In this document: positions 1-9,316 of the stretch, piece by piece | Position numbering within the stretch: position 1 is the first letter of the stretch | Layout of the letters: each line of letters opens with the position of its first letter | Assembly (NCBI GenBank): GCA_900757185.1 | Contig: CAAEMX010000061.1 | Span: 1 to 31,424 of the forward strand | Origin: an uncultured Collinsella sp. | GTDB lineage: Bacteria > Actinomycetota > Coriobacteriia > Coriobacteriales > Coriobacteriaceae | Reading direction: 5' to 3' | DNA: 31,424 nucleotides | Notes under the pieces: generated by a model | What the model was told of the DNA's origin: nothing | The model's input: the letters and a program-made list of their open reading frames with translations, nothing else | Database searches by the model: none | Translations under genes and position numbers: made by a program

Positions 1-154
1 CATGGGTGGTCTGTGCTCGTGCAAATGGGTATCATATTTTGGTTATTGCATCGACTCTGTGATGCATGTTTGTACGTTCCCGGCGGTCGGTTTGCCAGAA
101 GCGCCCCGTCGGTTGTTCCAGACCCGTTTCGAAGAAAGGAAACCACACGAACCT

Positions 155-1825
155 ATGGCAGCTAAAAAATCATCTCCTTTGAAGATCATTCCGCTCGGCG
201 GCCTTGACGGCATCGGCAAGAACATGACGGTCTTCGAATGCGGCGACGACATGGTGCTCGTTGACGCTGGCCTCATGTTCCCCGACGATTCCCAGCCCGG
301 TATTGACCTGGTGCTTCCCGACTACACCTATGTTCTGGAGAACGAGGAGAAGCTCCGCGGTATCGTCGTCACCCACGGCCACGAGGACCACACCGGTTCG
401 CTTCCGTACCTGCTGCAGGACCTCAACAATAAGGTGCCCATCTTTTCGAGCAAGCTGACGCTTGGCTTTATCGAGGGCAAGCTTTCTGAGTTCCGCATCC
501 GCGCACCCAAGTTCCGCGAGGTCAAGGGCGGCAGCCATGTCAACCTCGGCGGCATCTCGCTCGACTTCTTCTCGATGACGCACTCCATTCCCGGCGCTCT
601 GGGCGTGTTCATCCGCACCAACCAGGGTACCGTTATGCACACCGGCGACTTTAAGCTCGACCAGACGCCCATCGACGGCGTCACGCCCGACTATGCCGCT
701 ATCAGCCGCTTTGCCAAGCAGGGTATCGACCTGCTGCTTTCCGACTCCACCAACGCCACGGTTCCCGGCTTTACCAAGTCCGAGGCCGAGGTTGGTCCCA
801 ACCTGCTGCACGCCATCAAGAACGCGCCGGGTCGCGTGTTCGTCGCGTCGTTCTCGAGCCACATCCATCGTTTGCAGCAGATCTGCGATGCCGCCCGCAA
901 GTGCGGCCGTAAGGTCGTTGTGACCGGTCGCTCCATGCTCACTAACACCCGCGTGGCGCGCGAGCTTGGCTACCTCAACATCGACGACGCCGATATCATC
1001 GATGCCTTTGATATTGATAACCTGCCTGACGACAAGATTGTCGTCATGTGCACCGGTTCGCAGGGCGAGCCGCTGTCGGCCCTGTCCCGCATGGCCAATG
1101 GCGAGCACAAGACGCTCTCCATCCACGAGGGCGATACCGTTATCCTCTCGGCAACTCCTGTTCCCGGCAATGAGAAAGCCGTCCAGCAGGTCGTCAACAG
1201 CCTGGCCAAGCTCGGCTGCGACGTGTGGGATAAGAACCGCGCTCTCGTTCACGTTTCCGGTCACGGTAGCCAGGAGGAGCTCAAGCTCCTGATGGCCATG
1301 GCTAAGCCCACGTACTTTATGCCGGTTCACGGTGAAGCCGTGCATCTGCGCGCCCATGCCCAGCTGGCCCGCAAGATGGGTCTCAAGGACGATCATATCT
1401 TTATCCTCGACAACGGCGACACGCTCGAGATGCGCGGCGGTATCGTCAAGCGCGGTACGCCCGTCGAGTCCGGCGTCGTTTACGTCGACGGCCTGCGCAT
1501 CGGCGATACCGACCCCATCGTCTTGCGTGATCGTCAGAAGCTCGCCAACGACGGTATGGTTACCGCTGTTGCCATCGTCTCGCTCAAGCACAAGAAGATC
1601 GAGGCCATCGAGTTCTCGGGCCGCGGCGTCTCGTTTGCCATCGACGACCAGTTCTCCGAGGATGCCTCCGCGTCCATTATGAAGACGATCGAGAAGGGCA
1701 AGTTCAGCTTTACGAGCAGCGGTTCCGATGCCATTCGCAAGGCCGTGCGCGACTCGCTCTCCAACTTTATCTGGAGCCGTACGCGCACTCGTCCGATGAT
1801 CATCCCGGTCGTCATGGAGGTTTAG
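155..1825 (+). CDS. rnj: Ribonuclease J
   Basis: Metallo-beta-lactamase/beta-CASP ribonuclease acting in cytoplasmic mRNA decay and rRNA maturation (5'-3' exo- and endonuclease in the family). The zinc-binding motif HGHEDH is at residues 74-79, a TGDFK segment follows, and PVHGE (His392) closes the catalytic core; a C-terminal domain completes 556 aa, the usual length. The frame stays open back to position 2, but I choose ATG 155 because the protein then begins MAAKKSSPLKIIPLGG, like known RNase J, and AAAGGA lies upstream at 135-140. The stop is one base before the ftsK start, so the two are probably co-transcribed. In Bacillus the equivalent gene also precedes spoIIIE. Identification is secure; paralogue type (J1 or J2) cannot be told. 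Confidence 0.95.
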   Translation: MAAKKSSPLKIIPLGGLDGIGKNMTVFECGDDMVLVDAGLMFPDDSQPGIDLVLPDYTYVLENEEKLRGIVVTHGHEDHTGSLPYLLQDLNNKVPIFSSKLTLGFIEGKLSEFRIRAPKFREVKGGSHVNLGGISLDFFSMTHSIPGALGVFIRTNQGTVMHTGDFKLDQTPIDGVTPDYAAISRFAKQGIDLLLSDSTNATVPGFTKSEAEVGPNLLHAIKNAPGRVFVASFSSHIHRLQQICDAARKCGRKVVVTGRSMLTNTRVARELGYLNIDDADIIDAFDIDNLPDDKIVVMCTGSQGEPLSALSRMANGEHKTLSIHEGDTVILSATPVPGNEKAVQQVVNSLAKLGCDVWDKNRALVHVSGHGSQEELKLLMAMAKPTYFMPVHGEAVHLRAHAQLARKMGLKDDHIFILDNGDTLEMRGGIVKRGTPVESGVVYVDGLRIGDTDPIVLRDRQKLANDGMVTAVAIVSLKHKKIEAIEFSGRGVSFAIDDQFSEDASASIMKTIEKGKFSFTSSGSDAIRKAVRDSLSNFIWSRTRTRPMIIPVVMEV

Positions 1826-1826
1826 T

Positions 1827-4607
1827 TTGGCGCGCGGATCTGCACAAAACGCCAAAGGCAATAAGGCCAATAACCAACCGGCATCTGCTAAGGGTGCCGG
1901 TTCCCATCTGCGTGCCAATAAGGGCCACGAGTCCGAGTTCGATGATTTCGAGCCCTTGGTCGAGCCCTCGGCCAACCGCGATATCGCCGGCGTGGTCATT
2001 GCCGTTTTGGCGATTGCGTCCTTTATTGCCGTGATTTCGCCGGCGACTGCGCCCGTTACGGCTGCGGTTGCCGGTTTCTACCACTTGGGCTTTGGTCTGG
2101 GCGCCTACGTGCTGCCGATCGTCATTTTGCTGTTTGCCGCCACGCTCTTTTTAGGCGAGGACTCGCCGCTCAACGCGCGCTCTGTTGCGGGCGGCGCCGT
2201 GGTCTTTATCGCCGTCGTCTCCATTCTTTCGCTGATGGTGCCGGGTACGAGCGACTCGTGCGACCTTATGTTCACGCCGCAAAATCTGTCCGCCTCGGGT
2301 GGCTACATTGGTGCGTTTATTGCGAGTGCGCTGCAGAATGCCCTGGGTAAGCCTATCGCGATGGTGGTCCTGTTGGGTTTGGCCGTCGTTGGTTTTGTCA
2401 TCATTGGCTTTTCGGTGGGCGGTGTGCTGCGCTCTGCCCGCGATCGTGCGGCCGATTTTGCCGAACGCCGTCGTGCCGATGTCAACGCGAGCCCGTGGGG
2501 TGACGATGAGGCCCTGTCGGTGCCCGGTGTTGCCCGTCCGCACCTGAGCATTCTGCGCCAAAAGAGTTCCGATGCGGCCGTGACTACGGTTATGGGTAGC
2601 CTAGTCGATCCGATTCTGGACGATGAGGACGTGGACGAAGATCCGTTTGTCGACGTGTCCGATGCCGTGGAGGCCGAGCGCGCTAAGACGACGCTGCTAC
2701 CGCGCCGTCATGCCAAGAAGGGCAAGGCTGCGCCCAAGCTCAATACGAGTGAGCCCGATCCGTCTTGGTCCGAGAGTGAGATTGAGCTCACCGAGGGCGA
2801 TGACGAGGACGACGAGGCTCCGATTGAGACCGCAAAGACAACTTTGCTGCCGCGTCGACATGCAAAGCGCGACCAGGTAACCGGTCAGCTTTCGATGGAA
2901 GACGACCCCGATAAGATCGACGAGTCCGAGCCGCCGTTTGCCGTGAATCCTGTTTCGGCAGCACCTCAGATTCCCGACTTCTTGAAGCATCCCAAGGTTG
3001 CCGATGCGTCTGCCTTGAGTGCTGTTGAATCGGCTGCGGCTAGCGATGGGGGAGTGGACGACGGCGCCGCAGATAACGAGGGCGAAGAAGAGGACGGCCT
3101 CAAGCTTCCGCCGCTCGAAATCCTGCATGCCAACCCGCAGTCGGCTTCCGCCGCGTCTTCGGACAAGGAGCTTGAGCAGACCGCTGAGTCACTGCAATCC
3201 ACCTTGCTTGAGTTTGGCCGCAGTGCCCGCGTGGTCGGCTGGATCGCCGGCCCCACGGTGACGACCTTTAAGCTGCAACCTGGCGAGGGCGAGCGCGTGA
3301 GCAAGATTTCGAGCCTCGAGGACGATATCGCGCTATCGCTCGCTGCCCAGTCGGTGCGTATCTTTGCCCCGATCCCCGGCACCTCGCTTGTGGGTATCGA
3401 GATCCCCAATCGCAAGCGCCAGAACGTCAACCTGGGCGACGTGCTTCCCTATGTGAAGGGCGGTCCGCTCGAGCTTGCCATCGGCCGCGATGCCGAGGGT
3501 ACGCCGGTCGTCGCCGACCTCGCCAAGATGCCTCACCTGTTGATTGCCGGTACGACCGGTTCTGGTAAGTCGGTGATGATCAATTCCATCATCACGACCT
3601 TGCTCATGCGCGCCCTTCCCGAGGACGTTCGCCTGATTATGGTCGACCCCAAGCGCGTCGAGCTTGCGGGCTATAACGGTCTGCCGCATCTCTATGTGCC
3701 CGTGGTGACCGAGCCCAAGCAGGCCGCGAGCGCTCTGCAATGGGCTGTGTCCGAGATGGAGCGTCGCCTGAAGGTCTTCGAGCGTCTCAACGTGCGTAAG
3801 ATATCGACCTACAACGAAAAGCAGGCTGCTGGCGAGTTTGAGCATTACGACAACCCGCCGCAAAAGATGCCCTACCTGGTCATTATCATTGACGAGCTCT
3901 CTGACCTGATGATGGTCGCCGGTAAGGATGTCGAGGCCTCGATCGTGCGTATTGCACAGCTGGGCCGTGCCGCCGGTATTCATCTTATCGTTGCCACGCA
4001 GCGCCCCAGCTCCAACGTGGTGACGGGCCTCATCAAGGCCAACATCACCAACCGCATCGCCTTTAACGTCGCCACGGGCATCGACTCGCGCGTCATCATC
4101 GACCAGATGGGCGCCGAGAAGCTCACCGGTTTGGGCGACATGTTGTTCTCCAAGGTCGACTGGGGCAAGCCCCGCCGTATCCAGGGCTGCTTTGTCTCGG
4201 ACGACGAAATCAACGAGATTGTCGAGTTCGTCAAGTCGCAAAGCGAGCCCGACTACCACGAGGAGATTCTGTCCGCCGTGGCGCCCGCTTCCATGTCCAT
4301 GGCGGGTGGCGGCGGCATTGTCCGCACCGGAGTCGCCGAGCCGCAAGACGATGATCCGCTTATCTGGGAAGCCGCCCATATTGTGGTGGAATCGCAGCTG
4401 GGCTCCACATCTGGCCTGCAACGTCGTCTGAAGGTTGGCTATGCGCGCGCCGGGCGTATTATGGACATGCTGGAAGAAAAGGGTGTCGTCGGCCCGCCCG
4501 ACGGTTCCAAGCCGCGCGAGGTCCTGTTGGACGAGGAGGGGCTTGCCGCGCTGGAATCTGTCGACGCCGAGATGGCACGTGAAGATCGTGAGTTTGGAGG
4601 ATTCTGA
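1827..4607 (+). CDS. ftsK: DNA translocase FtsK/SpoIIIE
   Basis: Septum-anchored ATPase that pumps chromosomal DNA at division. The protein (926 aa) has about four membrane segments between residues 54 and 200, a long acidic low-complexity linker (about 210-440), then the RecA-like motor with Walker A GTTGSGKS at 575-582 and a Walker B stretch ending IIDELSDL. The C-terminal winged-helix gamma domain (about 850-915, ending near PREVLLDEEG) is the part that reads orienting DNA sequences in this family. The start is TTG 1827, supported by GGAGG at 1816-1820, one base after the rnj stop. The stop overlaps the next ATG (TGATG). The linker carries a perfect 12-residue repeat, AKTTLLPRRHAK, at 286-297 and 336-347. 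Confidence 0.95.
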   Translation: MARGSAQNAKGNKANNQPASAKGAGSHLRANKGHESEFDDFEPLVEPSANRDIAGVVIAVLAIASFIAVISPATAPVTAAVAGFYHLGFGLGAYVLPIVILLFAATLFLGEDSPLNARSVAGGAVVFIAVVSILSLMVPGTSDSCDLMFTPQNLSASGGYIGAFIASALQNALGKPIAMVVLLGLAVVGFVIIGFSVGGVLRSARDRAADFAERRRADVNASPWGDDEALSVPGVARPHLSILRQKSSDAAVTTVMGSLVDPILDDEDVDEDPFVDVSDAVEAERAKTTLLPRRHAKKGKAAPKLNTSEPDPSWSESEIELTEGDDEDDEAPIETAKTTLLPRRHAKRDQVTGQLSMEDDPDKIDESEPPFAVNPVSAAPQIPDFLKHPKVADASALSAVESAAASDGGVDDGAADNEGEEEDGLKLPPLEILHANPQSASAASSDKELEQTAESLQSTLLEFGRSARVVGWIAGPTVTTFKLQPGEGERVSKISSLEDDIALSLAAQSVRIFAPIPGTSLVGIEIPNRKRQNVNLGDVLPYVKGGPLELAIGRDAEGTPVVADLAKMPHLLIAGTTGSGKSVMINSIITTLLMRALPEDVRLIMVDPKRVELAGYNGLPHLYVPVVTEPKQAASALQWAVSEMERRLKVFERLNVRKISTYNEKQAAGEFEHYDNPPQKMPYLVIIIDELSDLMMVAGKDVEASIVRIAQLGRAAGIHLIVATQRPSSNVVTGLIKANITNRIAFNVATGIDSRVIIDQMGAEKLTGLGDMLFSKVDWGKPRRIQGCFVSDDEINEIVEFVKSQSEPDYHEEILSAVAPASMSMAGGGGIVRTGVAEPQDDDPLIWEAAHIVVESQLGSTSGLQRRLKVGYARAGRIMDMLEEKGVVGPPDGSKPREVLLDEEGLAALESVDAEMAREDREFGGF

Positions 4608-6118
4608 TGGCTGCACGCTTTGGTGACATGCTGCTCGAGCAGCGTCGCCGAATGGGCCTTTCCATTCAGCAGGTCGCCAACACCATCAAAATCAGGCCGC
4701 AGATCATCGAGTTTTTCGAGACCGGTAATTTTGCTTCGATGCCGCCGCGTGGCTATGCGCAGGGCATGATTTCGAGCTATGCTCGCTTTTTGGGCCTCAA
4801 TCCGCGTGAGGTCGTCAATGCCTACTTTGACGACCTGATGGCATACGAACGCGAGACGTCGCAGCAGGGCGGTCGTTTCCAGGACGCTGCCGGCTACGTC
4901 AATTCGCGTTCCTCTGTCGATAACGGGCGCTTTCTGATGGTTCAGGGCGGTCGTTCGACCCGCTATGGACAGCGTCCTCAGCAGGCCGGTTATATTACCG
5001 AGACGGGTTCGGGCGAGGAGATTCGCTCACAGCGTGACCGGTTCCGCAGTACGCCGATGCCCGAGGACCGTGCACTTCCCGCTGCCCGCGGCGTGGCGCG
5101 TGACCCTCGTGCCGGCTACGGCGACGGCGGCTATTCCGATCGCGGTCACCGTGGTATCTCCACCGGACGCTCTCGCGGTGGCTATGCGGACGCCGACACC
5201 ACGCAGGTGACGCCGCGTCTTCGCTCTCAACCACAGCCGTATGGCCAGCGCTCTTCGGCTCCGCGTGCGGGCCAGCGTGGCTATCAAGGTCGCGGTGAAC
5301 TTGCGCCCCGCTCGGGTCAGCGCAGCCTTCAGGGCCAGGGTGGCTATCGCGGCCGTTCCGATAGCAATCGTGGTCGTATGCCTCAGGGAGGCGGCCGCAG
5401 CAGTTCCAGTCGTGGACGCGGCGGTTCCCATGCTCCTCAAAACAACGGGCTTGATCCGCGTATCGTCTACGCCGGTATCGGTGCCGTGGCGTTGCTGCTG
5501 GTCGTGCTCATCGTGGTACTTCTGCGCGGCTGTGCATCTTCGACGCCCGAGACCACGCCCGAGACGCCCACTGCTACCAAGACGACGACCAAGAAGTCTT
5601 CTAAGAAGACCGAAACGGTCGACGAGGACGAAGACACCGATGAGGCGACGGATGAGTCGACCGATTCGGATGCCACCAAGACGACGGCTAAAAAGGAAGA
5701 GAACGAGGTAACGAAGGTCAAGGTCTCCGTTGCCAAGGGAAAGACCGCCTGGATTGAGGTCAAGGTCGACGGTAAGTCGGTCTATGGTGCCCAGGCGACT
5801 GGCCCCTTTGAGCGGGAGTACACGCCCGAGTCCTCGATCGAGATCACCACGTCCAAGCCTTCCGATGTCACCGTTACCAAGAACGGCGAAAAGGTCCGTT
5901 ACGATACCAAGACCTCGGGCGTAGCGCGTGTGACGATCACCGTTCCCAAGAAGGAGACGACTGATTCCGAGAATGGTGAAAGTTCTGATGGTGCCGACAC
6001 CACCGATGGTACCGATACCACCGACGGCACCGATGCCCAGTCCACGGATGGCGCCGATACCGCAACTGACGGCCAGACGCCCACCGATTCTACCGACTAT
6101 TCGTACGATAGCTACTAA
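4607..6118 (+). CDS. RodZ-like membrane protein with N-terminal helix-turn-helix
   Basis: A 503-aa protein with the RodZ layout. A cytoplasmic HTH_25-type domain (residues 1-75, including GLSIQQVANTIKIRPQIIEFF) is followed by a long Arg/Gly/Ser/Gln-rich region (about 100-280), one membrane helix (about 286-306) and an external region. The external part has a Thr/Lys/Asp-rich spacer, a beta-rich domain resembling the RodZ C-terminal DUF4115 fold (about 366-440) and a Thr/Asp/Gly tail. RodZ links cell-shape machinery to the membrane; its role in a coccobacillary actinobacterium is unclear. The start overlaps the ftsK stop, with GGAGG at 4596-4600. Position between spoIIIE/ftsK and pgsA matches ymfM (rodZ) in Bacillus. 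The RGG-like linker is unusual and could bind nucleic acid. Confidence 0.8.
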   Translation: MAARFGDMLLEQRRRMGLSIQQVANTIKIRPQIIEFFETGNFASMPPRGYAQGMISSYARFLGLNPREVVNAYFDDLMAYERETSQQGGRFQDAAGYVNSRSSVDNGRFLMVQGGRSTRYGQRPQQAGYITETGSGEEIRSQRDRFRSTPMPEDRALPAARGVARDPRAGYGDGGYSDRGHRGISTGRSRGGYADADTTQVTPRLRSQPQPYGQRSSAPRAGQRGYQGRGELAPRSGQRSLQGQGGYRGRSDSNRGRMPQGGGRSSSSRGRGGSHAPQNNGLDPRIVYAGIGAVALLLVVLIVVLLRGCASSTPETTPETPTATKTTTKKSSKKTETVDEDEDTDEATDESTDSDATKTTAKKEENEVTKVKVSVAKGKTAWIEVKVDGKSVYGAQATGPFEREYTPESSIEITTSKPSDVTVTKNGEKVRYDTKTSGVARVTITVPKKETTDSENGESSDGADTTDGTDTTDGTDAQSTDGADTATDGQTPTDSTDYSYDSY

Positions 6119-6144
6119 GCCGCTCGTACGCGAAAGGAAACATC

Positions 6145-6642
6145 ATGGCTAAAGATTCCAGCTTCGACGTCGTGTCCGAGGTCAACATGCAAGAGGTCGA
6201 CAACGCCTTCCAGCAGACCACGCGCGAGATTTCCCAGCGCTATGACCTGAAGGATTCCGGCGCCACGATCGAGCTTTCGAAGGGCGACAAACTCTTTACG
6301 ATCAACGCCCCGGCCGACTTTGTCTCCAAGCAGATCATCGATGTCCTGAGCTCCAAGCTCATCAAGCGCGGCATCGACCTCAAGGCTGTCTCGTGGGATG
6401 CTCCGCAGGCGGCATCGGGCGGCACCGTGCGCGTGCTCGGCCATATCGTCGAGGGTATCGACCAGGCGACCGCCAAGAAGATCAATAAGGACATCAAGGA
6501 CCAAAAGCTCAAGGTCAAGGTGACCATCGAGGCCGACAAGCTGCGTGTTTCCTCTGCTTCGAAGGACGCGTTGCAGACCGTTATCCAGTTCCTGCGCGAC
6601 CAGGACTACGGCCAGCCGCTGCAGTTCACCAACTACCGCTAA
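6145..6642 (+). CDS. yajQ: YajQ family nucleotide-binding protein
   Basis: 165-aa protein of the YajQ/DUF520 family, whose members bind nucleotides or RNA and in some bacteria cyclic di-GMP. The family opening SSFDVVSEVNMQEVDNAFQQ, the segment RYDLKDSGATIEL, and the end FTNYR are all intact and the length is normal. GAAAGGA at 6132-6138 fixes the ATG. It sits 26 bases after the RodZ-like gene and 27 before rimO, suggesting the same transcript. The precise cellular role is unknown for the family as a whole. Confidence 0.92.
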   Translation: MAKDSSFDVVSEVNMQEVDNAFQQTTREISQRYDLKDSGATIELSKGDKLFTINAPADFVSKQIIDVLSSKLIKRGIDLKAVSWDAPQAASGGTVRVLGHIVEGIDQATAKKINKDIKDQKLKVKVTIEADKLRVSSASKDALQTVIQFLRDQDYGQPLQFTNYR

Positions 6643-6669
6643 TATCATTCGAAAGGACTGCTCTCCAAC

Positions 6670-8019
6670 ATGGATACACCGTTGGGCTCCGTGCTCTACA
6701 TCACCCTCGGGTGCGCTAAGAACGAGGTTGACACCGACCGCATGCGTTCCCTTTTGACCGCCGCGGGCTACGAGGAGGCATTCGACCCACAGGATGCCGA
6801 TATCGCCATCGTCAATACATGCTCGTTCCTCGCCTCCGCAACGTCCGAGAGCATCGAGACCACGCTCGAGCTCGCCAACGAGGTTCAGGACGGCGTTCGT
6901 TCTTGTCCCATCGTCATGTGCGGCTGTGTGCCGTCGCGCTATGGCGACGACCTGCCTGACGAGCTGCCCGAGGTCGCTGCCTTTGTGAAGGCCGACGAGG
7001 AGGACGGCATCGTGGCGGTCATCGATGGCGTGCTGGGTGTCGAGCGTGAGATCGCTGCCTATATTCCGCAAGTCAAGCGCACTGTCGAGGGCGCTGTCGC
7101 CTACGTCAAGATTTCCGATGGCTGCAACCGCTTCTGCAGCTTCTGCATGATCCCCTATATTCGCGGTCGCTATCATTCGCGCAATGCCGAGAGCATTATC
7201 TCCGAGGTACGCGACCTGGTTGCCGGCGGTGTGCGCGAGATCGTGCTGATCGGCCAGGACACGGGTATTTGGGGCACCGACTTTGCCGACGAAGACGTCA
7301 CCGTTGGCTCGCCGCGCAATCTGGCGCAGCTGCTGCGCGCCGTAGCCGAGGCCGTGCGTCCGCAGAACGTCTGGGTCCGTGTTCTCTACCTGCAGCCCGA
7401 GGGCATGACCGACGAGCTTATCGAGACGATTCGCGATACGCCCGAGGTGCTGCCCTATATCGATATCCCCGTGCAGCACTGCGACGCACGCATCCTCAAG
7501 GCTATGCGCCGTTCCGGTTCGCGCCAGGAGCTCGAGGACCTGTTCCGCGACCTTCGCGAGCGCATCCCCGGTATCGTGATTCGTTCCACGGCCATGGTCG
7601 GCTTCCCGACCGAGACCGACGACGAGTTCCGCGACCTTATCGACTTTATGGACACCGTCGGCTTTGACTACACGAGTGTCTTTGCCTACTCGCAGGAGGA
7701 GGGCAGCCTGGCCGCCAAGATGGAGGGTCAGGTCGACGAAGAGGTCAAGCTCGAGCGCGCCCAGGAGTCCATGGACTTGGCCGAGTCGCTCGGTTTTGCT
7801 GCAACTGCCGCACATGTGGGCGAACGCGCCCAGGTGATCGTCGATGGTATCGAAGAGACCGAGGACGGCGCCGAGCTGATCGGCCATGCTTGGTTCCAGG
7901 CGCCCGATTCCGATGGCGCGGTGCATCTGGACGCCAGCGAGGCATCCGTGGGCGATATTCTGACCGTCGAGTTTACCGATAGTTTCTGCTATGAGCTTAT
8001 CGGTCATGTTGTGGAGTAG
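6670..8019 (+). CDS. rimO: Ribosomal protein S12 methylthiotransferase RimO
   Basis: Radical-SAM enzyme that adds a methylthio group to an aspartate of ribosomal protein S12. Three parts are visible: the N-terminal UPF0004 domain opening YITLGCAKNEVD (Cys15), the radical-SAM cluster C152-N-R-F-C156-S-F-C159, and a C-terminal TRAM-like domain with AQVIVDGIEE. The IPYIRGRYHSR and PVQHCDARILKAMRR stretches favour RimO over its paralogue MiaB, which is encoded separately at 14656. The start has an AAGGA-type ribosome site at about 6652. Length 449 aa is normal. Confidence 0.93.
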   Translation: MDTPLGSVLYITLGCAKNEVDTDRMRSLLTAAGYEEAFDPQDADIAIVNTCSFLASATSESIETTLELANEVQDGVRSCPIVMCGCVPSRYGDDLPDELPEVAAFVKADEEDGIVAVIDGVLGVEREIAAYIPQVKRTVEGAVAYVKISDGCNRFCSFCMIPYIRGRYHSRNAESIISEVRDLVAGGVREIVLIGQDTGIWGTDFADEDVTVGSPRNLAQLLRAVAEAVRPQNVWVRVLYLQPEGMTDELIETIRDTPEVLPYIDIPVQHCDARILKAMRRSGSRQELEDLFRDLRERIPGIVIRSTAMVGFPTETDDEFRDLIDFMDTVGFDYTSVFAYSQEEGSLAAKMEGQVDEEVKLERAQESMDLAESLGFAATAAHVGERAQVIVDGIEETEDGAELIGHAWFQAPDSDGAVHLDASEASVGDILTVEFTDSFCYELIGHVVE

Positions 8020-8028
8020 GAGCGCGTT

Positions 8029-8667
8029 GTGGCTAACGAGAGCAATAAGGAACTGACGAGTGTTTGGACGCCCGCCAACATCGTGACGTGCGTGCGTATC
8101 GTCTTTATCCCGGTGTTCATGATCGTGTCGGCGCTGTCTCACACGAGCGTTGCCGGTACGGATTGGAGCACCTTCGACGGCCCGCTCGCCGCCGCCGCCT
8201 TCATTCTGTACGTCATCCTGTCGTGCACCGATAAAGTTGATGGCTACCTGGCGCGCTCGCGCAATGAGATCACCGACTTCGGTAAGTTCTTGGATCCCAT
8301 CGCCGACAAGCTACTCGTGTTCTCGGCCTTGCTGCTGTTCTTGGACTTTGGCGCCGTGTCGGTTTGGTCCGTGTTCATCATTCTGTTCCGAGAGCTGCTG
8401 GTAAGCGCCCTTCGCATGGTTGCGAGTGCCGCCGGCGTGGTCGTTGCGGCCGATAAGCTCGGCAAGTACAAGACGGCGACCACGATGGTCTCCATCTGCG
8501 GTTACCTGTGCGTCTTTGCGATGGCCGGCTTGCACCTTGGCCCGGTGGCGCTGACGCTCGGCATCTACTCGGTGTCGCGCTTCCTGTACGCCGTTGCCGT
8601 TGTCTTGACCGTTATCTCGGGCGCCCAGTACTTCTGGAACTGCCGCAAGATCGTCTTTTCGGTCTAG
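8029..8667 (+). CDS. pgsA: CDP-diacylglycerol-glycerol-3-phosphate 3-phosphatidyltransferase
   Basis: Integral membrane enzyme (212 aa) making phosphatidylglycerol phosphate from CDP-diacylglycerol. The CDP-alcohol phosphatidyltransferase signature is complete: D68, D71-G72, A75-R76, G85, D89 and D93. Several hydrophobic helices flank it. The start is GTG 8029, preceded by TAGGAG that overlaps the rimO stop. The order rodZ-pgsA-cinA-recA is the one seen in many Firmicutes, which supports this copy as the housekeeping PgsA. A second family member lies at 28871-29575. Confidence 0.9.
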   Translation: MANESNKELTSVWTPANIVTCVRIVFIPVFMIVSALSHTSVAGTDWSTFDGPLAAAAFILYVILSCTDKVDGYLARSRNEITDFGKFLDPIADKLLVFSALLLFLDFGAVSVWSVFIILFRELLVSALRMVASAAGVVVAADKLGKYKTATTMVSICGYLCVFAMAGLHLGPVALTLGIYSVSRFLYAVAVVLTVISGAQYFWNCRKIVFSV

Positions 8668-8679
8668 GTCCTGGTGGGT

Positions 8680-9210
8680 ATGACGGACTCTTTTGAGCAG
8701 ATTTCCGCACATAATGAGGAGCTGGCGCGCGATATTATCGAGCGTGCGAGCGCTCGGGGCGTGACGGTTTCGACGGCTGAGTCGCTGACGGCGGGTATGA
8801 TCGCCTCGACGATTGCCGATATCCCGGGCGCCTCGGCGGTGCTGCGTGGCGGTGCTGTGACCTACTGCGATGAGATCAAGCATCGCGTTTTGGGTGTTGA
8901 GCAGGAGACGCTCGACCGCTATACCGCGGTGTCGCATCAGACCGCGCGCGAGATGGCGGCTGGTTCGCTGGAGCTGTACCAGAGCGATATTGCAGTGAGC
9001 GCAACGGGTTATGCCGGCCCCGGCGGCGGCACTGAGGACGATCCGGCTGGCACTTTCTATATTGGCTGGGCGTATCGCGCGGCTGATGGAGAAGTGCCGG
9101 TCGTGGACTCTGTGCGCTGCCACTATGAGGGCGACCGTTCGTGTGTTCGTGCCCATGCGGTCGCGGAGGCATTGGGACGCATTGCCCTTGTGCTCAACTC
9201 TATGGAATAG
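8680..9210 (+). CDS. cinA: Stand-alone CinA C-terminal domain protein (nicotinamide-nucleotide amidohydrolase, PncC type)
   Basis: About 176 aa matching only the C-terminal amidohydrolase domain of CinA: VSTAESLTAGMIASTIADIPGASAVLRGG, then VSHQTAREMA and SATGYAGPGGG. The family deamidates nicotinamide mononucleotide in pyridine nucleotide salvage. The N-terminal MoCF-like domain of full CinA is absent, but stand-alone versions are common, so this is not a damaged gene. The start could be ATG 8680 or the in-frame GTG 8674 two codons upstream; the ribosome site is weak for either. It closes the forward operon and is followed by a terminator. Neighbouring recA matches the classic cinA-recA pair. 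Confidence 0.88.
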   Translation: MTDSFEQISAHNEELARDIIERASARGVTVSTAESLTAGMIASTIADIPGASAVLRGGAVTYCDEIKHRVLGVEQETLDRYTAVSHQTAREMAAGSLELYQSDIAVSATGYAGPGGGTEDDPAGTFYIGWAYRAADGEVPVVDSVRCHYEGDRSCVRAHAVAEALGRIALVLNSME

Positions 9211-9217
9211 ACGTGTT

Positions 9218-9241
9218 TTAAGGGGCCTTCGGGCCCCTTAA
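9218..9241 (+). terminator. UUCG-loop hairpin terminator after cinA
   Basis: A perfect 10-bp stem, TTAAGGGGCC pairing with GGCCCCTTAA, closes a TTCG tetraloop at 9228-9231. It begins eight bases after the cinA stop. The T-run on the plus side is short; the stem itself ends in A/T pairs, so it may act on both strands. It separates the rnj-cinA run from the recA promoter. Confidence 0.85.
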
Positions 9242-9316
9242 TTGTGGAGATAGGGACCCCTGGCGAATTTAGCGTTTGCGCTGTTCATAGGTGTATTCTT
9301 GCCTTTCTTGTTCTTA

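Noticed and set aside
1..154. Coding sequence at the left edge continuous with RNase J
   Set aside because: The frame is open, but the extra 51 residues are not RNase J-like and a ribosome site precedes ATG 155; I see no clear gene or promoter in these bases.
170..1999. Long open frame on the minus strand opposite RNase J
   Set aside because: It mirrors codon bias of the real gene, has low-complexity composition and no recognisable domain or ribosome site.
6115..8142. 675-codon minus-strand frame opposite yajQ and rimO
   Set aside because: It spans two secure genes, is rich in His/Asp/Leu as antisense shadows are, and shows no motif.
8680..9210. CinA as a truncated pseudogene
   Set aside because: Only the C-terminal domain is present, but it is complete and stand-alone forms are common.
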